DNA from: Endotrypanum monterogeii
Lineage: Eukaryota > Euglenozoa > Kinetoplastea > Trypanosomatida > Trypanosomatidae
Assembly: GCA_000333855.2 (NCBI GenBank)
Contig: CM007325.1
Location: forward strand, 120,186 to 158,631
Length of the DNA: 38,446 bases
Reading direction: 5' to 3'
Shown here piece after piece: positions 20,419 through 30,025 of this stretch. Position 1 is the first letter of the stretch. The number at the start of each line of letters is the position of its first letter. A program made the translations under genes and the position numbers. The notes beneath the pieces are model-generated. The model made no database searches. It was not told the DNA's origin and worked only from the letters and a program-made list of their open reading frames with translations.

Positions 20419-22470
20419 ATGTTTCGACGATGTTTACGACACGCTCGCCGCATCAGCTACGTCACTGACGTGGAAGGCGACTTCACCTATTTCCAGCGGT
20501 TTGTCTGCCTTTCACGAGTCCTTCGGTGGGAGCAGACGGAGGCAGCTGCCTCCTCGTCCCCTCCGCGCTGCCCTACCGGCGGCAGCAATGCCTCCAAGAC
20601 TATGAATGGTCGGTGGGCTCCGCTGTCTTCTTCTCTGCCCCCAGCCGCTTCGATGGTGTCGCAGACTAGCAATGCTGACGCCAACAGGCAGACACTCCTC
20701 ACCTCCAGTACCACCACGACTATCGCCGCTGCAGCCGCTGCTGCACCCAGTGCCTGCGAGGCGGAGTACTACCATCTTGTAGATCCCACCCGCTATCGCC
20801 TCGGCTTCCACGACGACACATCACACTTCGTCTTTGGCGGTGACGCCTTCGACCACGGCTGCGACATCACGATGGGAACAATTCTTCTCGACTTCAAGCG
20901 CCGCTTCCCTTCCCGCGTGCACCTGATCCTCGGCAACCGAGACATAAACAAGATCATCATGTACCCTCGCATGGCGCGCGAGATCAACGGCATGACTCCG
21001 GACGCAGCCGAGGATTCGATATTCCAACTACCGCCCGCGCTGAAGAATTCGGTTCCGGCAGCGTCGCCGAGGAAGTCGCTGCGGTACCGCGACTTCCTGC
21101 TCAAGCGACAGCGTCGGCGGCAAGAGCAGCAACGCGGCAGCCCGCTGAGCACTTCATCAGGCTCGTGGGTTGACGAGCAGGACGCGGGTGACGCCAGCGA
21201 GACGTTGTGCGCCGACGCTGTTTCCTTCCTTGAGTGGGCATTAGAGAACAAATTCGGTGGCCCGAACACCTTTGAACACCGGCGGCAAGAGCTTCGCGAG
21301 TTGGCCGCGATGGCAGCCGAAGGGTCCGAGACGGTGCCGATGCCGCTCCCCGAAGCAGGTGCAGGGACAACCCAGGACAGCGGTGCTTCCCCTGAGGATG
21401 CCTTGGTCGCAGCCTCCTTCTTCGAACACGCGCAGCCCGGGGGCATTTTTTATGAATACATCCGCGCCGGCGTCCTCAGCGTGGTGCTGGATGGTGTGGT
21501 ATTTGTTCACGGAGGAATAAATGATCGAAATGCCGGCTTCGTGCCAAGCTTGGAAGCGACGACCTACGCGGAGCAGATCACCGCTGGACAGTGGTGGTTG
21601 CCAGAGGTCGCTCCTGAAGGCGTAGCGACGGTGCGAAAGGCGCCATCAGCTACCTCCGCGCTGGACTGGCTCGCTGCTTTGGAGGAGTTTAAAGACAGGG
21701 CGTTTTTGGAGTGGGCCAGCGGAACTGCCCTACACGGCGAGGCGCTGCGCGCGTATGCGTACCCCCGCTTTGTAGCGCCGCACTCGATCGTGGTGGGGAC
21801 GGTGATCAACTCGGACGGCCCCCACCACATACCACTCACAGTAGTTGCCTATCTTCTCCAGTCCGGCATTCACACAGTGTGCACCGGGCACCAGCCCGTC
21901 GGTGACACACCCGCCATCGTCCGCGAGCCCGGCGGCTTCATGATTGTCAACGCGGACAACTCCTACTGCGGCCGCGGCAATCGGTTTAGCATTGGGCACA
22001 ACAAGCGCGGCGCCGCTGTCATGGAGCTTCTGTTCAACCATCCCGTCGATAGCGACGGTCATGTAGGAGCGCACAACACGGCTGCCGCGCCCTCGCTGGT
22101 TGCCCACGGCTACCGCGCAGATGGCACGCCGTTTGAGTTCGACCTCTATGGCGATCGGCGCATTGGACGCCACGTGGGCGATGGCTGGTGGGTTCGGCTG
22201 CCCCCAGAGGCCACTACTCCCGCATCCTCGTCGCCCGTCATCGGCGGCAAGGACGCACACGCAGAACTCTACGAACTGCGCCGTACCCGGAACGGGTTCC
22301 GAGATGAAGAAACGCGGTGGGCCACAGGAGCGGAAGTGGACGAGTGGTTGCGTGAGGCCGCTGCGAGCGGGCGGGCTGTGGTGTCAGGCGAACTGGGGCA
22401 TAGGTACTCCAAGGAAGAACTCGCTGAGGTGCGTCCACGCCGCCTCAAGACAAAAGTGAAGCGCATGTGA
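20419..22470 (+). CDS. Calcineurin-like metallophosphoesterase with atypical motifs
   Basis: 683 residues. Metallophos motifs occur in order: YVTDVEGDF (D17, E19), VFGGDAFDHG (D142, D145), LILGNRD (N173, R174, D175), VFVHGG (H364) and CTGHQPVGD (H491). Compared with PP1/calcineurin-type GDxHG and GNHE, the first His is Glu and the catalytic His of GNHE is Arg. The DxEG plus GNRDINK combination appears to mark a separate protist phosphoesterase family (recalled from general knowledge, not checked). Low-complexity inserts lie at about 38-110 and 205-330. The N-terminus is basic (MFRRCLRHARR), with the first motif starting only 15 residues in, so the start is constrained. A mitochondrial presequence is possible but short. 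The substrate is unknown: it could be a protein phosphatase or act on nucleotides or other small phosphates. The far C-terminus is Lys/Arg-rich. Confidence 0.87.
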   Translation: MFRRCLRHARRISYVTDVEGDFTYFQRFVCLSRVLRWEQTEAAASSSPPRCPTGGSNASKTMNGRWAPLSSSLPPAASMVSQTSNADANRQTLLTSSTTTTIAAAAAAAPSACEAEYYHLVDPTRYRLGFHDDTSHFVFGGDAFDHGCDITMGTILLDFKRRFPSRVHLILGNRDINKIIMYPRMAREINGMTPDAAEDSIFQLPPALKNSVPAASPRKSLRYRDFLLKRQRRRQEQQRGSPLSTSSGSWVDEQDAGDASETLCADAVSFLEWALENKFGGPNTFEHRRQELRELAAMAAEGSETVPMPLPEAGAGTTQDSGASPEDALVAASFFEHAQPGGIFYEYIRAGVLSVVLDGVVFVHGGINDRNAGFVPSLEATTYAEQITAGQWWLPEVAPEGVATVRKAPSATSALDWLAALEEFKDRAFLEWASGTALHGEALRAYAYPRFVAPHSIVVGTVINSDGPHHIPLTVVAYLLQSGIHTVCTGHQPVGDTPAIVREPGGFMIVNADNSYCGRGNRFSIGHNKRGAAVMELLFNHPVDSDGHVGAHNTAAAPSLVAHGYRADGTPFEFDLYGDRRIGRHVGDGWWVRLPPEATTPASSSPVIGGKDAHAELYELRRTRNGFRDEETRWATGAEVDEWLREAAASGRAVVSGELGHRYSKEELAEVRPRRLKTKVKRM

Positions 22471-22638
22471 AGGGGTGGAGGGAGGGGGGCGGGCTAAAAC
22501 CTATCCGACAGCCACTGCACTCGATCTCCGGCCCCCTGCCCACACACAGACAGGCACCGGCAGACACAAGCATGGTATTTGCAGGCGCTGGCTGGTTTTT
22601 ATGTGTAGATCTCCTCCATGCGCACAAGTGCTCTTTAT

Positions 22639-22685
<47 letters not shown>

Positions 22686-23105
22686 AAGGAGGAAGAAACA
22701 AGCTATGAGGCTCTCAGAAGAAACATCAACATCCCCAACAACAGGAAAAGAAAAGCACCGAAAATACCGCAATATATATATATATATATATATATATTCA
22801 AAAAAAAAAACAGATCAGGCATGACGGCCACAGGCTTAGTCGCAAAGGACGACATTGAGGGCACGCGCGTATGCCGTCAGCTAAGATATATATGTGTGCT
22901 AAAGTGCCCTCCCTCCCTTCCCTCTACCATCACTCATACACATAGTTCGGCGTCACACCCCGGTGAGGAGCGCGCGCACCTACTCGAGTTCGGCACCGTT
23001 GCGATTGGCGCAGTCACGTTCTTCAAAGCCACCGAGATCCTCCCCCCCCCCCACCCACACACACACATACACAAACATACCCTCCCTCGTTTTCTGAATC
23101 GTATC
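22471..23105. other. Intergenic region between the phosphoesterase and the PPR-like gene
   Basis: It contains (GT)n at 22640-22684, (TA)n at 22771-22797 followed by an A10 run, a pyrimidine tract ending in CATAG at 22945, and a C10 plus CA tract at 23042-23070. The frame of the next gene stays open through all of it, but the encoded residues are repeat strings, so I treat it as UTR. Confidence 0.75.
22640..22684. repeat. (GT)n microsatellite
   Basis: About 45 bp of GT repeat (one TCTG interruption) in the intergenic region. Confidence 0.9.
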
Positions 23106-25664
23106 ATGTCGTCCGCATGGCTTCATGCGCTGCGGACCTATGCGATGCGCAACAGCACGACGCCTGCATCGCCCGCTACTCGACGTAGTCTGTTCGACCA
23201 GCTCTGCGCTGTGCATCTGCGCAGCCTTCGTAACGCACAGCTGCCGCCCGATGGCCTCTCCGTTCTCCGCGAAGCCCGATGGATGCTCCTGCGTGAAGGC
23301 GCCCCAGGGGACAAGGCAATGCTTCTGGAGCACATTATGCGGCAGTACGCGCTTGCAAGCGAGAAGGCTATGTGCGCACTGTCAAAGGTATCCTGCATGC
23401 CGGATGGTGTGAGCGGCGGTGAAGCTGCACCGCACAACCATTCAGTGAAGACAAGCAGTTGCACCTTCTCTTCGCAGGAAGCGTCGCCACAGCGCCCAAC
23501 TCGTAGCGTGTGGTCTAACAGCTCCGTCTCCGATCCGCAGCCTAACGACACGAACAATCTAGAACAGCTGCAGCAACTGCTGCTGGAGCAAGTGCAGTGC
23601 CTCGTCGAGGCCAAAGTTTCAGATATTCCGCTGTCGGCGCGTCACTACCGCTACCCAATGCGATCCCCGCTGCTCGCTACAGTGAGCCCGGAGCTGCCAC
23701 TGCTGTTGCTGGAGGAACTTCTGCAACATAGCCCGGTCGTGTCGTCACCGGGTCAATCGACCATAGACTGGGAGGCGCGCGTGGACTGCTGCGTCGGTCT
23801 CACTGGGGCAGGCCACGTACAAGAAGCCCTCGCTTTGTGTGGCAGTGACGGTAGCGTATATCGTGCTGCGATGCAGCGGGTCGGCCAGCTCCGTCACGAT
23901 GGGTGGCGATACGCGTGGGCCTTGGCAGAAGCCACGCCACTCCCTCGCGTTCTCGACGACGTCGCTGCCACTGCAGATGGCGCAGCCTCTTTTAACTGGC
24001 TGCGAGGAGTTCTTGAGGCGGTAGAAATGCGTTACCGAGCGACTGTCGGAGCGCGGCAACCTGCCGGGGCCAACAACCAGCTGAGTGTCAGCGTTGACAC
24101 TGAGCGAAACGACTTATTTGAGTGGGTCGATCGTCTGCGCCGCTTGATTGTGTCATCCGTCAAGGAAACCGTGACGGGTGCCGAGGATCAACAGCAGCAA
24201 CCGCAACGCGTGTCTGTTACGGCTCTCCGCCTCATCATGGACACTTACCTGTCTGTGTGCCCAATCAGTCGATGGCGTGATGCAGTCGGCGCGGTATTGG
24301 AACTAGTGGATCTGGGCGGCAGAAACCCGGAGGTCGACCGCTACGCCGACGCGGTAACCATTGGACGCCTCATGTCTATGCTTCGAGTGGCAGAGCAGCC
24401 ATGGATCGTGTTGCTTCACTTCTACGGCGACGCACGATTGCTCCAGATTTCCTTCGAGAAGGCATGTGGTAGCAACTGCACCCACTTGTCACGAAGCGAT
24501 GGTGCCGTAAAATGGCAAGTAAGCGATGAGGTTGTGCAAACCACGGTGAAGGATTATCTGCGAGCGGCACGCGATGCTGGCCGCCTCACCGAGGCAACAG
24601 GAACGTTGCTAAAAGAGCGCGACAAACAGCATGCAGCCATCTACAACCACACGATGGTGGCTCTCGCTGACACAGGGCACTACAAGGAAGCCATGCGCTT
24701 CTACCACACACTCCCGGACTGGCTCGTCAACCGGTACACGCACTGGTCAGTGCTCCACCTCTTTCTGCACCCGACGCACGGCGGCGGTCGTGCGCCGGCA
24801 CTCCGCTCTTCTGAAAACTACGACCACTGCGTGCACGCTCTCCGGGGCGTAATTCGGATGAGCGCGGGGGAGCCAGAAACCACAAATACACGCACTCAGG
24901 TCAGCAGCGACGACGACGCGCGATCGGCAACGACCATGAGACTCGGACGTGAGCAGAGCGGTGTGTGGGAATCCATGGCGTTGTGGGCAGCGCTTCGGCA
25001 GGACGTCGAGACAGTCGCTTTGTGTGCTATGCATGCCCCGGCCATCTCTCGATATACGCATCTCATCGCCCTACTCTCCGTCGCGGCGGGGCGCGCCAAC
25101 GACTGGTCAGCAGCGCAGGCACAAGTTCGCCACCTGTGCGCCTCACCGCGCACGTCGCTAAAGGCGCTGGGCCTGGCCACTGCAGTGATGGCCTCCTTTT
25201 TCCCTCGTTGGCCAGACGGCATCGCCGCAGACGAGCTGACGGCCCGCGCCGATCTCTTCGACGATGTGGCTCGGTCGATGGCAAGCCGCATCGGCCACAG
25301 TCAGTCTCGCATGGACGAACTGCTCCAACTCCTTGTCGACTACTCCGTCAGCCTTCAGCAGCGGCGCCGCACGCCACTGACACCCCAGGACGAGGAGGCG
25401 GCGCTTGACCACATCACGGTTAGGGAAAATATCCTCGCGAGCACCATGGACCTGGCTCGACCGCGCGCTGTGTGCGACACCGACTTTGATGAAGCGCACC
25501 AGCGCAGCAGCAGCGAGGCAGGCGACGCCCCTGTGTGGCGCACGCTGGCGCATGTCATGACATCCGTTGCGGGCCTGCAGGGTCTTTCTGCCGCGCGGGC
25601 CGCGCCGGCGCTCGTGTCGGCCGGCGCCCCCCCTGAAATGGCCATTCACCTTTTACCCATGTAA
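23106..25664 (+). CDS. Conserved-looking helical protein with PPR-like repeats, possibly mitochondrial
   Basis: 852 residues from MSSAWLHALRTYAMRN. The N-terminus is basic, hydroxylated and free of acidic residues for about 30 positions, as in mitochondrial presequences. The body is alpha-helical. The clearest repeat is at about 510-538 (AAIYNHTMVALADTGHYKEA), which fits the 35-residue pentatricopeptide pattern (YNxxMxxxxxxGxxxEAxxF). Weaker PPR-like helices occur near 226-245 (GLTGAGHVQEALALC) and about 635-680. Trypanosomatid PPR proteins mostly act in mitochondrial RNA metabolism or on mitoribosomes (established), so that role is inferred here. A Ser/Asn-rich insert lies at about 100-150. 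The frame is open to 22467, but that part is microsatellite-encoded. No enzyme motif is visible. It could equally be another alpha-solenoid protein. Confidence 0.8.
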   Translation: MSSAWLHALRTYAMRNSTTPASPATRRSLFDQLCAVHLRSLRNAQLPPDGLSVLREARWMLLREGAPGDKAMLLEHIMRQYALASEKAMCALSKVSCMPDGVSGGEAAPHNHSVKTSSCTFSSQEASPQRPTRSVWSNSSVSDPQPNDTNNLEQLQQLLLEQVQCLVEAKVSDIPLSARHYRYPMRSPLLATVSPELPLLLLEELLQHSPVVSSPGQSTIDWEARVDCCVGLTGAGHVQEALALCGSDGSVYRAAMQRVGQLRHDGWRYAWALAEATPLPRVLDDVAATADGAASFNWLRGVLEAVEMRYRATVGARQPAGANNQLSVSVDTERNDLFEWVDRLRRLIVSSVKETVTGAEDQQQQPQRVSVTALRLIMDTYLSVCPISRWRDAVGAVLELVDLGGRNPEVDRYADAVTIGRLMSMLRVAEQPWIVLLHFYGDARLLQISFEKACGSNCTHLSRSDGAVKWQVSDEVVQTTVKDYLRAARDAGRLTEATGTLLKERDKQHAAIYNHTMVALADTGHYKEAMRFYHTLPDWLVNRYTHWSVLHLFLHPTHGGGRAPALRSSENYDHCVHALRGVIRMSAGEPETTNTRTQVSSDDDARSATTMRLGREQSGVWESMALWAALRQDVETVALCAMHAPAISRYTHLIALLSVAAGRANDWSAAQAQVRHLCASPRTSLKALGLATAVMASFFPRWPDGIAADELTARADLFDDVARSMASRIGHSQSRMDELLQLLVDYSVSLQQRRRTPLTPQDEEAALDHITVRENILASTMDLARPRAVCDTDFDEAHQRSSSEAGDAPVWRTLAHVMTSVAGLQGLSAARAAPALVSAGAPPEMAIHLLPM

Positions 25665-26590
25665 GCCGAGCAGCCCCCCGCCGAAAACCATCATGCCCGA
25701 CCCACGCCCGCACGACCCCCACAACGGACGAAGAACACAACACGAGAAAAAAAAACACGACAAAAAACGCCGCTAGCTTCCCCGCGCTGAGCCATCGAGC
25801 ACCATTGGCGCCACCCGCCCTCTGGGTATCTCCCTCCGCCTCCACTAGCGCTCTCCACCACGCCCACCCACACACAACCCCCCCCTCCCTCTACACACAA
25901 AAAAGGGCCAAGGGAATGGCTTGCGGGGAAAGGCCCGCCCCCCCCCCCCCCCCCCACCGGAGGGGGCGCCCGCCCGACCCCAGAAGACGAGCTGGCCAGG
26001 CCCCAAGGAGGCAGGGGGGGGGGGAGGGCGTAAACGAACCCGGGAAACAGACGGCAGGAAAAGGCAACACCAGCCGCACCACATTTTCCCAGCCCCCACA
26101 AAAGTGCTCAGCAGTAACTGGGCCGTCCTCCCGCAAAAGCGGTTCTGGATATGGCCCCTGCCCGCTTTGAATTGTGACGTCTTTTGCTGGCATACCAAAT
26201 TTTAATGCACTCTTACGCTGTGCGACCCTAGGTTTAATTCTATGCGCCTCTCCTCTATGAGCCTCTCGACTTCAAAACAGAGAACTGACACTCATTGACT
26301 GAAAGTAGTATCGCTTAGTGCAAACTAGCGCCAAAATTGTATGTGTGTGTGTTTGTGACGTTTTTGATCCCGAAAGGGTTTTGGGCATCTGCTGCGTCAA
26401 CCTCGATCCACTTCTTTCGCTTCTACTTCACCTTTTCTCTCTTTTGATCCGCACCCTCTACCCAACAACGAAATAGAAACAAAAACATTGTTGTTTTCTT
26501 CTTTATTCCCGAGACGCAGACTTCATCTGTTCCCCAAAAGGCACTTAGAAAGAACTTTATTGCCGTTACACCACTCACTGTCCCTTAACA
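25665..26590. other. Intergenic region with a GC-rich, homopolymer-laden block
   Basis: Positions 25680-26165 are unusually GC-rich for intergenic DNA here. They include an 18-C run at 25938-25955 and an 11-G run at 26014-26024, about 60 bp apart, which could pair. From about 26165 the composition becomes balanced, with few repeats. Overlapping minus-strand frames (for example 25891-26193) exist but show no recognisable family. A pyrimidine tract at 26408-26462 and another at 26488-26511 precede the SKP1-like gene. Confidence 0.7.
26488..26519 (+). promoter_or_regulatory. Candidate trans-splice acceptor for the SKP1-like gene
   Basis: The tract TTGTTGTTTTCTTCTTTATT is followed by GAGACGCAG (AG 26518-26519), about 70 nt before the ATG. 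The nearer GAG at 26511-26513 is an alternative. Confidence 0.5.
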
Positions 26591-27190
26591 ATGTCCACAA
26601 TCTCTGAAGAAGATTCTCTGGATATGCGTCTTGTACTGAAGGGCCCCAACGGTGAATTCAAGGTGGATCGTGATCTCTACACCGTTGTACACTGCGATGA
26701 CAACAAGTACATTGAGGTTTCAAAAAGCTATATGAAAGACTGTCCTTTTGTCAAAGAGGGCGACGACGAGTTTCCAGAGTTTGCCTTCCCAGCTACAGTA
26801 CTGGAGCATCTTATTCGTTGGGCAGTGCACTACGGTGTAGATGGTAAAGCTGCTAGTCAGATGCTCCGCCCATGCATTTACCGCGATTTCTCGTACGTTG
26901 TAACAGACAAGTGGGATAACGACTTTTTCAACCAGCGACTCTGCTCACCTCTGAATCAGAAGCATTACCTTCATACAATGACGGCGGCTGAGCATTTTGG
27001 CATGCAGGGATTGCTTGATTTCATGTCCATCGGTCTCGGTTGCAAGCTTCGCAGCAAGGACGACGCCCACATAATTCATGAGGTTATGGGGCTCAGCAAG
27101 GAAACGGAGATCACCAGCGAGGATTTGGCGGAAGTCTCCAACGACTACCCGTGGTTTGAAGATGCCGTCAAGGCAACAACGAAGAAGTGA
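26591..27190 (+). CDS. SKP1-like protein (BTB/POZ fold, SCF adaptor family)
   Basis: 199 residues, slightly longer than the usual 160-165. The N-terminal part (about 9-95) fits the SKP1 BTB/POZ region, with a helix FPATVLEHLIRWAVHYG at 66-82. The C-terminal SKP1 signature is clear: TAAEHFGMQGLLDFMSIGLG from 131, then SEDLAEVSNDYPWFEDA, matching the family's AANYLDIKGLLDxxC...E..W pattern. SKP1 links F-box proteins to cullin-1 in SCF ubiquitin ligases and also acts in other complexes (established). The middle (about 95-128, DKWDNDFFNQRLCSPLNQKH) differs from canonical SKP1, so this may be a divergent paralogue rather than the core SCF subunit. Codon third positions are visibly less GC-rich than in SMC2 or CDC27. 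The start is well placed, with no earlier in-frame ATG after the splice tract. Confidence 0.9.
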   Translation: MSTISEEDSLDMRLVLKGPNGEFKVDRDLYTVVHCDDNKYIEVSKSYMKDCPFVKEGDDEFPEFAFPATVLEHLIRWAVHYGVDGKAASQMLRPCIYRDFSYVVTDKWDNDFFNQRLCSPLNQKHYLHTMTAAEHFGMQGLLDFMSIGLGCKLRSKDDAHIIHEVMGLSKETEITSEDLAEVSNDYPWFEDAVKATTKK

Positions 27191-28108
27191 GAATTTTCTG
27201 AAAGCGCTAGTCTGGAGAAGTGTCCTTGGTGTGCTATTGTGTCGACAGAAGCACAACAGATTGGGAGAAAAATATATATTTGTTTAAGTGAAATCGGGTG
27301 CTATGCCCGAAACTGAAAAATGAGGTAATTTTTTTTTTCAATCTCTCTTTATTGGTGCAATGACACCATTACTCCTGCATCTCTCTCTTGAAAGCTGGTT
27401 GACAACCGGGAGAAAAAAATAAACGGACAGAAACGATCGAGTACGCCTCAATATGGAGCTCGTGGTTGACAGTTTAGATCATTTGATATTACGAGAAACC
27501 AAGATAGGGCTTTATTCTCAGGCGATATGCGCCATCCCTATATTCATTCATTTTTCGTCACGGAGCGAAAACTGTTTTAGTGTAACTGCTTCCGGTGGTG
27601 ACCAAACGAGCATCAGTGAATATGTCATCGGTTTCCCTTTCCCCACATCGTTTTGAGTTGCTTTCTCCTTCAACCACGTCTGATTATCACACGCCAACAC
27701 ACAACTGGTCTTTTTTCCATGTGTAAATAAAAAACACATATATATGTATATGCATATACAAATATATATTTATATATTTACTCGCACATATATACATACA
27801 CCAACTATACACAATATGTGTAATTTGAATCATACTCTCATTTCTATCCATTCCCCCCCAAAAAGGAAGCTGAGTCGCCTCATGAGAGCAGAGGAGTAAG
27901 AACTCTTACACCTCGTAATCCACCCCACGCTCGTAGTCAAGCGCTTTTCTGTGGTCTGAGCTTCTCTAGTGCTCATTTAACGCTGTAGTCGTTTCTTGTT
28001 CTACTAATATATATATATATATATATATATCTATCTATATTTATATATATAGATAAATTCATAAATTTATAAATATATATAGATATATTCAACAGCTGAG
28101 GAAACAAA
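27191..28108. other. Intergenic region between the SKP1-like gene and NOG2
   Basis: Balanced to AT-rich DNA. It has TA-rich stretches at 27737-27800, (TA)n at 28006-28031 and further TA/TTTA repeats to 28090 just before the NOG2 start. A 67-codon frame at 27453-27656 has no recognisable features and is not called. Confidence 0.75.
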
Positions 28109-30025
28109 ATGGGTAAGCCCGGAAAAAAGGCCGGTAAGGGGCTTCTTGCCCCCACCAACCCCAACCGGCGCACCGACCCCACCAAGACCAGTCTCCGGGA
28201 CCAGCGAACCATTAAGCGGCTAAAGATGTACAAGTCCAAAATTAAGCGGGACGAAAAGGGCAATATCATTAAAGGAAGTGTACTCAAAGCGTCTGACCGC
28301 ATCGAACAACAGATGGCTCGTATCGCTCCCGATCGACGCTGGTTTGGCAACACACGGACAATTGGCCAAGAGGCCCTCCAAAAATTCCGTGAAGAAATGG
28401 GTGCCAAGTACAAGGACCCCTACAGTGTTATCATCAAGCAATCGAAGCTACCTCTGAGTCTTCTCGAGGAGCCGAAGAACGTTGACGGAAGCATACGCAA
28501 AGAAATGGAGTGGGACAAAACGTTTGGGGACAAAGCGAATCGTAAGCGCGTGCGTCTCAATGCAGTAGATATATCTGCCCTAGCCACGGAAGTTAATGAC
28601 AAGGGTGACAACTATATCTCCAACAAAAAAGATAAAGACCGTGATTTGATGAAGGGTATCCAGAAGGATCGCAACGACAAGTCGAGAAACGGTATTTTGA
28701 TGACAAAGGGCCAGTCGAACAGAATTTGGTGCGAGTTGTATAAAGTGATAGACAGCTCAGATGTAGTGCTTTACGTTGTTGACGCGCGCGACCCAATGGG
28801 TACGCGCAGTGCTTTCTTGGAGGATTTCATGCGCCGCGAGAAAAAGTACAAGCACTTTGTTTTGGTCCTAAACAAGTGTGATTTAGTGCCCCTCTGGGCT
28901 ACCGCTCGCTGGCTCCAGATTCTCAGCAAGGATTATCCGACGATCGCTTTTCATGCTAGTGTGAACCACCCGTTTGGAAAAGGCAACGTAATTTCTTTGC
29001 TTCGGCAGTTTGCTCGTCTGCATAACGTGACGCACCGCGGCAGCAAGCGCACGAAAACACCGATTTCAGTTGGTGTAATCGGTTACCCGAACGTAGGAAA
29101 AAGTTCGCTGATCAACACACTACGGCGTAAATCTGTCTGCAAGGTAGCTCCCATTCCTGGTGAGACGAAGGTGTGGCAGTACGTTGCACTGACACGCAGT
29201 ATTTTTCTCATTGACTGTCCTGGTGTTGTCTACGACCGTGAATCGAACAACGATGTTCAAGCTGTTCTCAAGGGTGTCGTGCGTGTGGAACGCCTCGGAA
29301 ACGCCGATAAGACTGACGTCGTAGACACTGTGCTAAAGATTGTCAAGCATCATGATATTGTGGCTACCTATGGCGTCCAGGAGTGGCACGACGTTGTTGA
29401 TTTTCTCGAAAAGCTTGGGAAGCTGCGCGGGAAGCTGGTTTCTGGCGGCGAGCCAGATGTGGACACAGCGGCGCGCATGGTCCTGTACGACTGGCAGCGT
29501 GGGCGTCTGCCGTGGTTTAATGCGCCACCGTTCGAGTCGAACAAACACTACCGCGATGCCCTGGTGCAGCCACAGGAAAAGCAGATGAAGCTGATCGAGC
29601 ACTACAGCTCCTTTAATGTGATCGATGACACCATCAACCGCGGTGACGAGGAGGGTGGTGTAGAGGAGGAGGAGGAGGAGGAGGAGGGTGCTTCTGGTGA
29701 CACCTCGAAAGAGGCCCAGCTCTACAGGAACGCTGACACCGAGAACGAAAGGGACGTGATGGGTCGCTCAAAGCGGAAGGAAGCAGCCGAGGGGCCTGGA
29801 AGGAGAACCCGCAGGCAACCAGATGGGGACAACGATAATGGTAAAGTCGCGACAGTGGCTACGTACATGCTCGAAGAGGAAGAGAAACAGCGCAAGGCCA
29901 AACGGCAGGAAAAACGGAGAGCTGCACGAAAAGAGCAGGAAGATGTGGAGGCTATGGTAGCCGATGTGAAGCATGATAGCGACGACACACTCTGGGCGCA
30001 GTTCTTGGCAGCTGCGAAAGAGTGA
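28109..30025 (+). CDS. NOG2: NOG2/GNL2, circularly permuted nucleolar GTPase
   Basis: 638 residues. The N-terminal NGP1-type region (about 20-170) contains MARIAPDRRWFGNTRTIGQE, typical of Nog2/GNL2. The GTPase motifs are in permuted order: G4 NKCD at 255-258, then G1 GYPNVGKSS at 325-333, then G3 DCPG at 369-372, the hallmark of the YlqF/YawG family. The C-terminal region has a Glu run encoded by (GAG)n at about 29660-29690, and ends with a Lys/Arg-rich helix (RKAKRQEKRRAARKEQ) that may serve nucleolar targeting. Nog2 is an assembly factor and placeholder on pre-60S ribosomal particles, released after GTP hydrolysis before nuclear export (established). The start MGKPGKKAGKG lies just after TA-rich leader DNA. 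All residues expected for function are present. Confidence 0.95.
   Translation: MGKPGKKAGKGLLAPTNPNRRTDPTKTSLRDQRTIKRLKMYKSKIKRDEKGNIIKGSVLKASDRIEQQMARIAPDRRWFGNTRTIGQEALQKFREEMGAKYKDPYSVIIKQSKLPLSLLEEPKNVDGSIRKEMEWDKTFGDKANRKRVRLNAVDISALATEVNDKGDNYISNKKDKDRDLMKGIQKDRNDKSRNGILMTKGQSNRIWCELYKVIDSSDVVLYVVDARDPMGTRSAFLEDFMRREKKYKHFVLVLNKCDLVPLWATARWLQILSKDYPTIAFHASVNHPFGKGNVISLLRQFARLHNVTHRGSKRTKTPISVGVIGYPNVGKSSLINTLRRKSVCKVAPIPGETKVWQYVALTRSIFLIDCPGVVYDRESNNDVQAVLKGVVRVERLGNADKTDVVDTVLKIVKHHDIVATYGVQEWHDVVDFLEKLGKLRGKLVSGGEPDVDTAARMVLYDWQRGRLPWFNAPPFESNKHYRDALVQPQEKQMKLIEHYSSFNVIDDTINRGDEEGGVEEEEEEEEGASGDTSKEAQLYRNADTENERDVMGRSKRKEAAEGPGRRTRRQPDGDNDNGKVATVATYMLEEEEKQRKAKRQEKRRAARKEQEDVEAMVADVKHDSDDTLWAQFLAAAKE

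Noticed and set aside
22467..23105. N-terminal extension of the PPR-like gene
   Set aside because: It is encoded by GT, TA and A-run repeats and lies before or within the leader; the Met at 23106 starts plausible protein sequence.
27453..27656. 67-codon frame MELVVDSLDHLIL...
   Set aside because: This length is expected by chance in balanced DNA; no splice signal or family resemblance was noticed.
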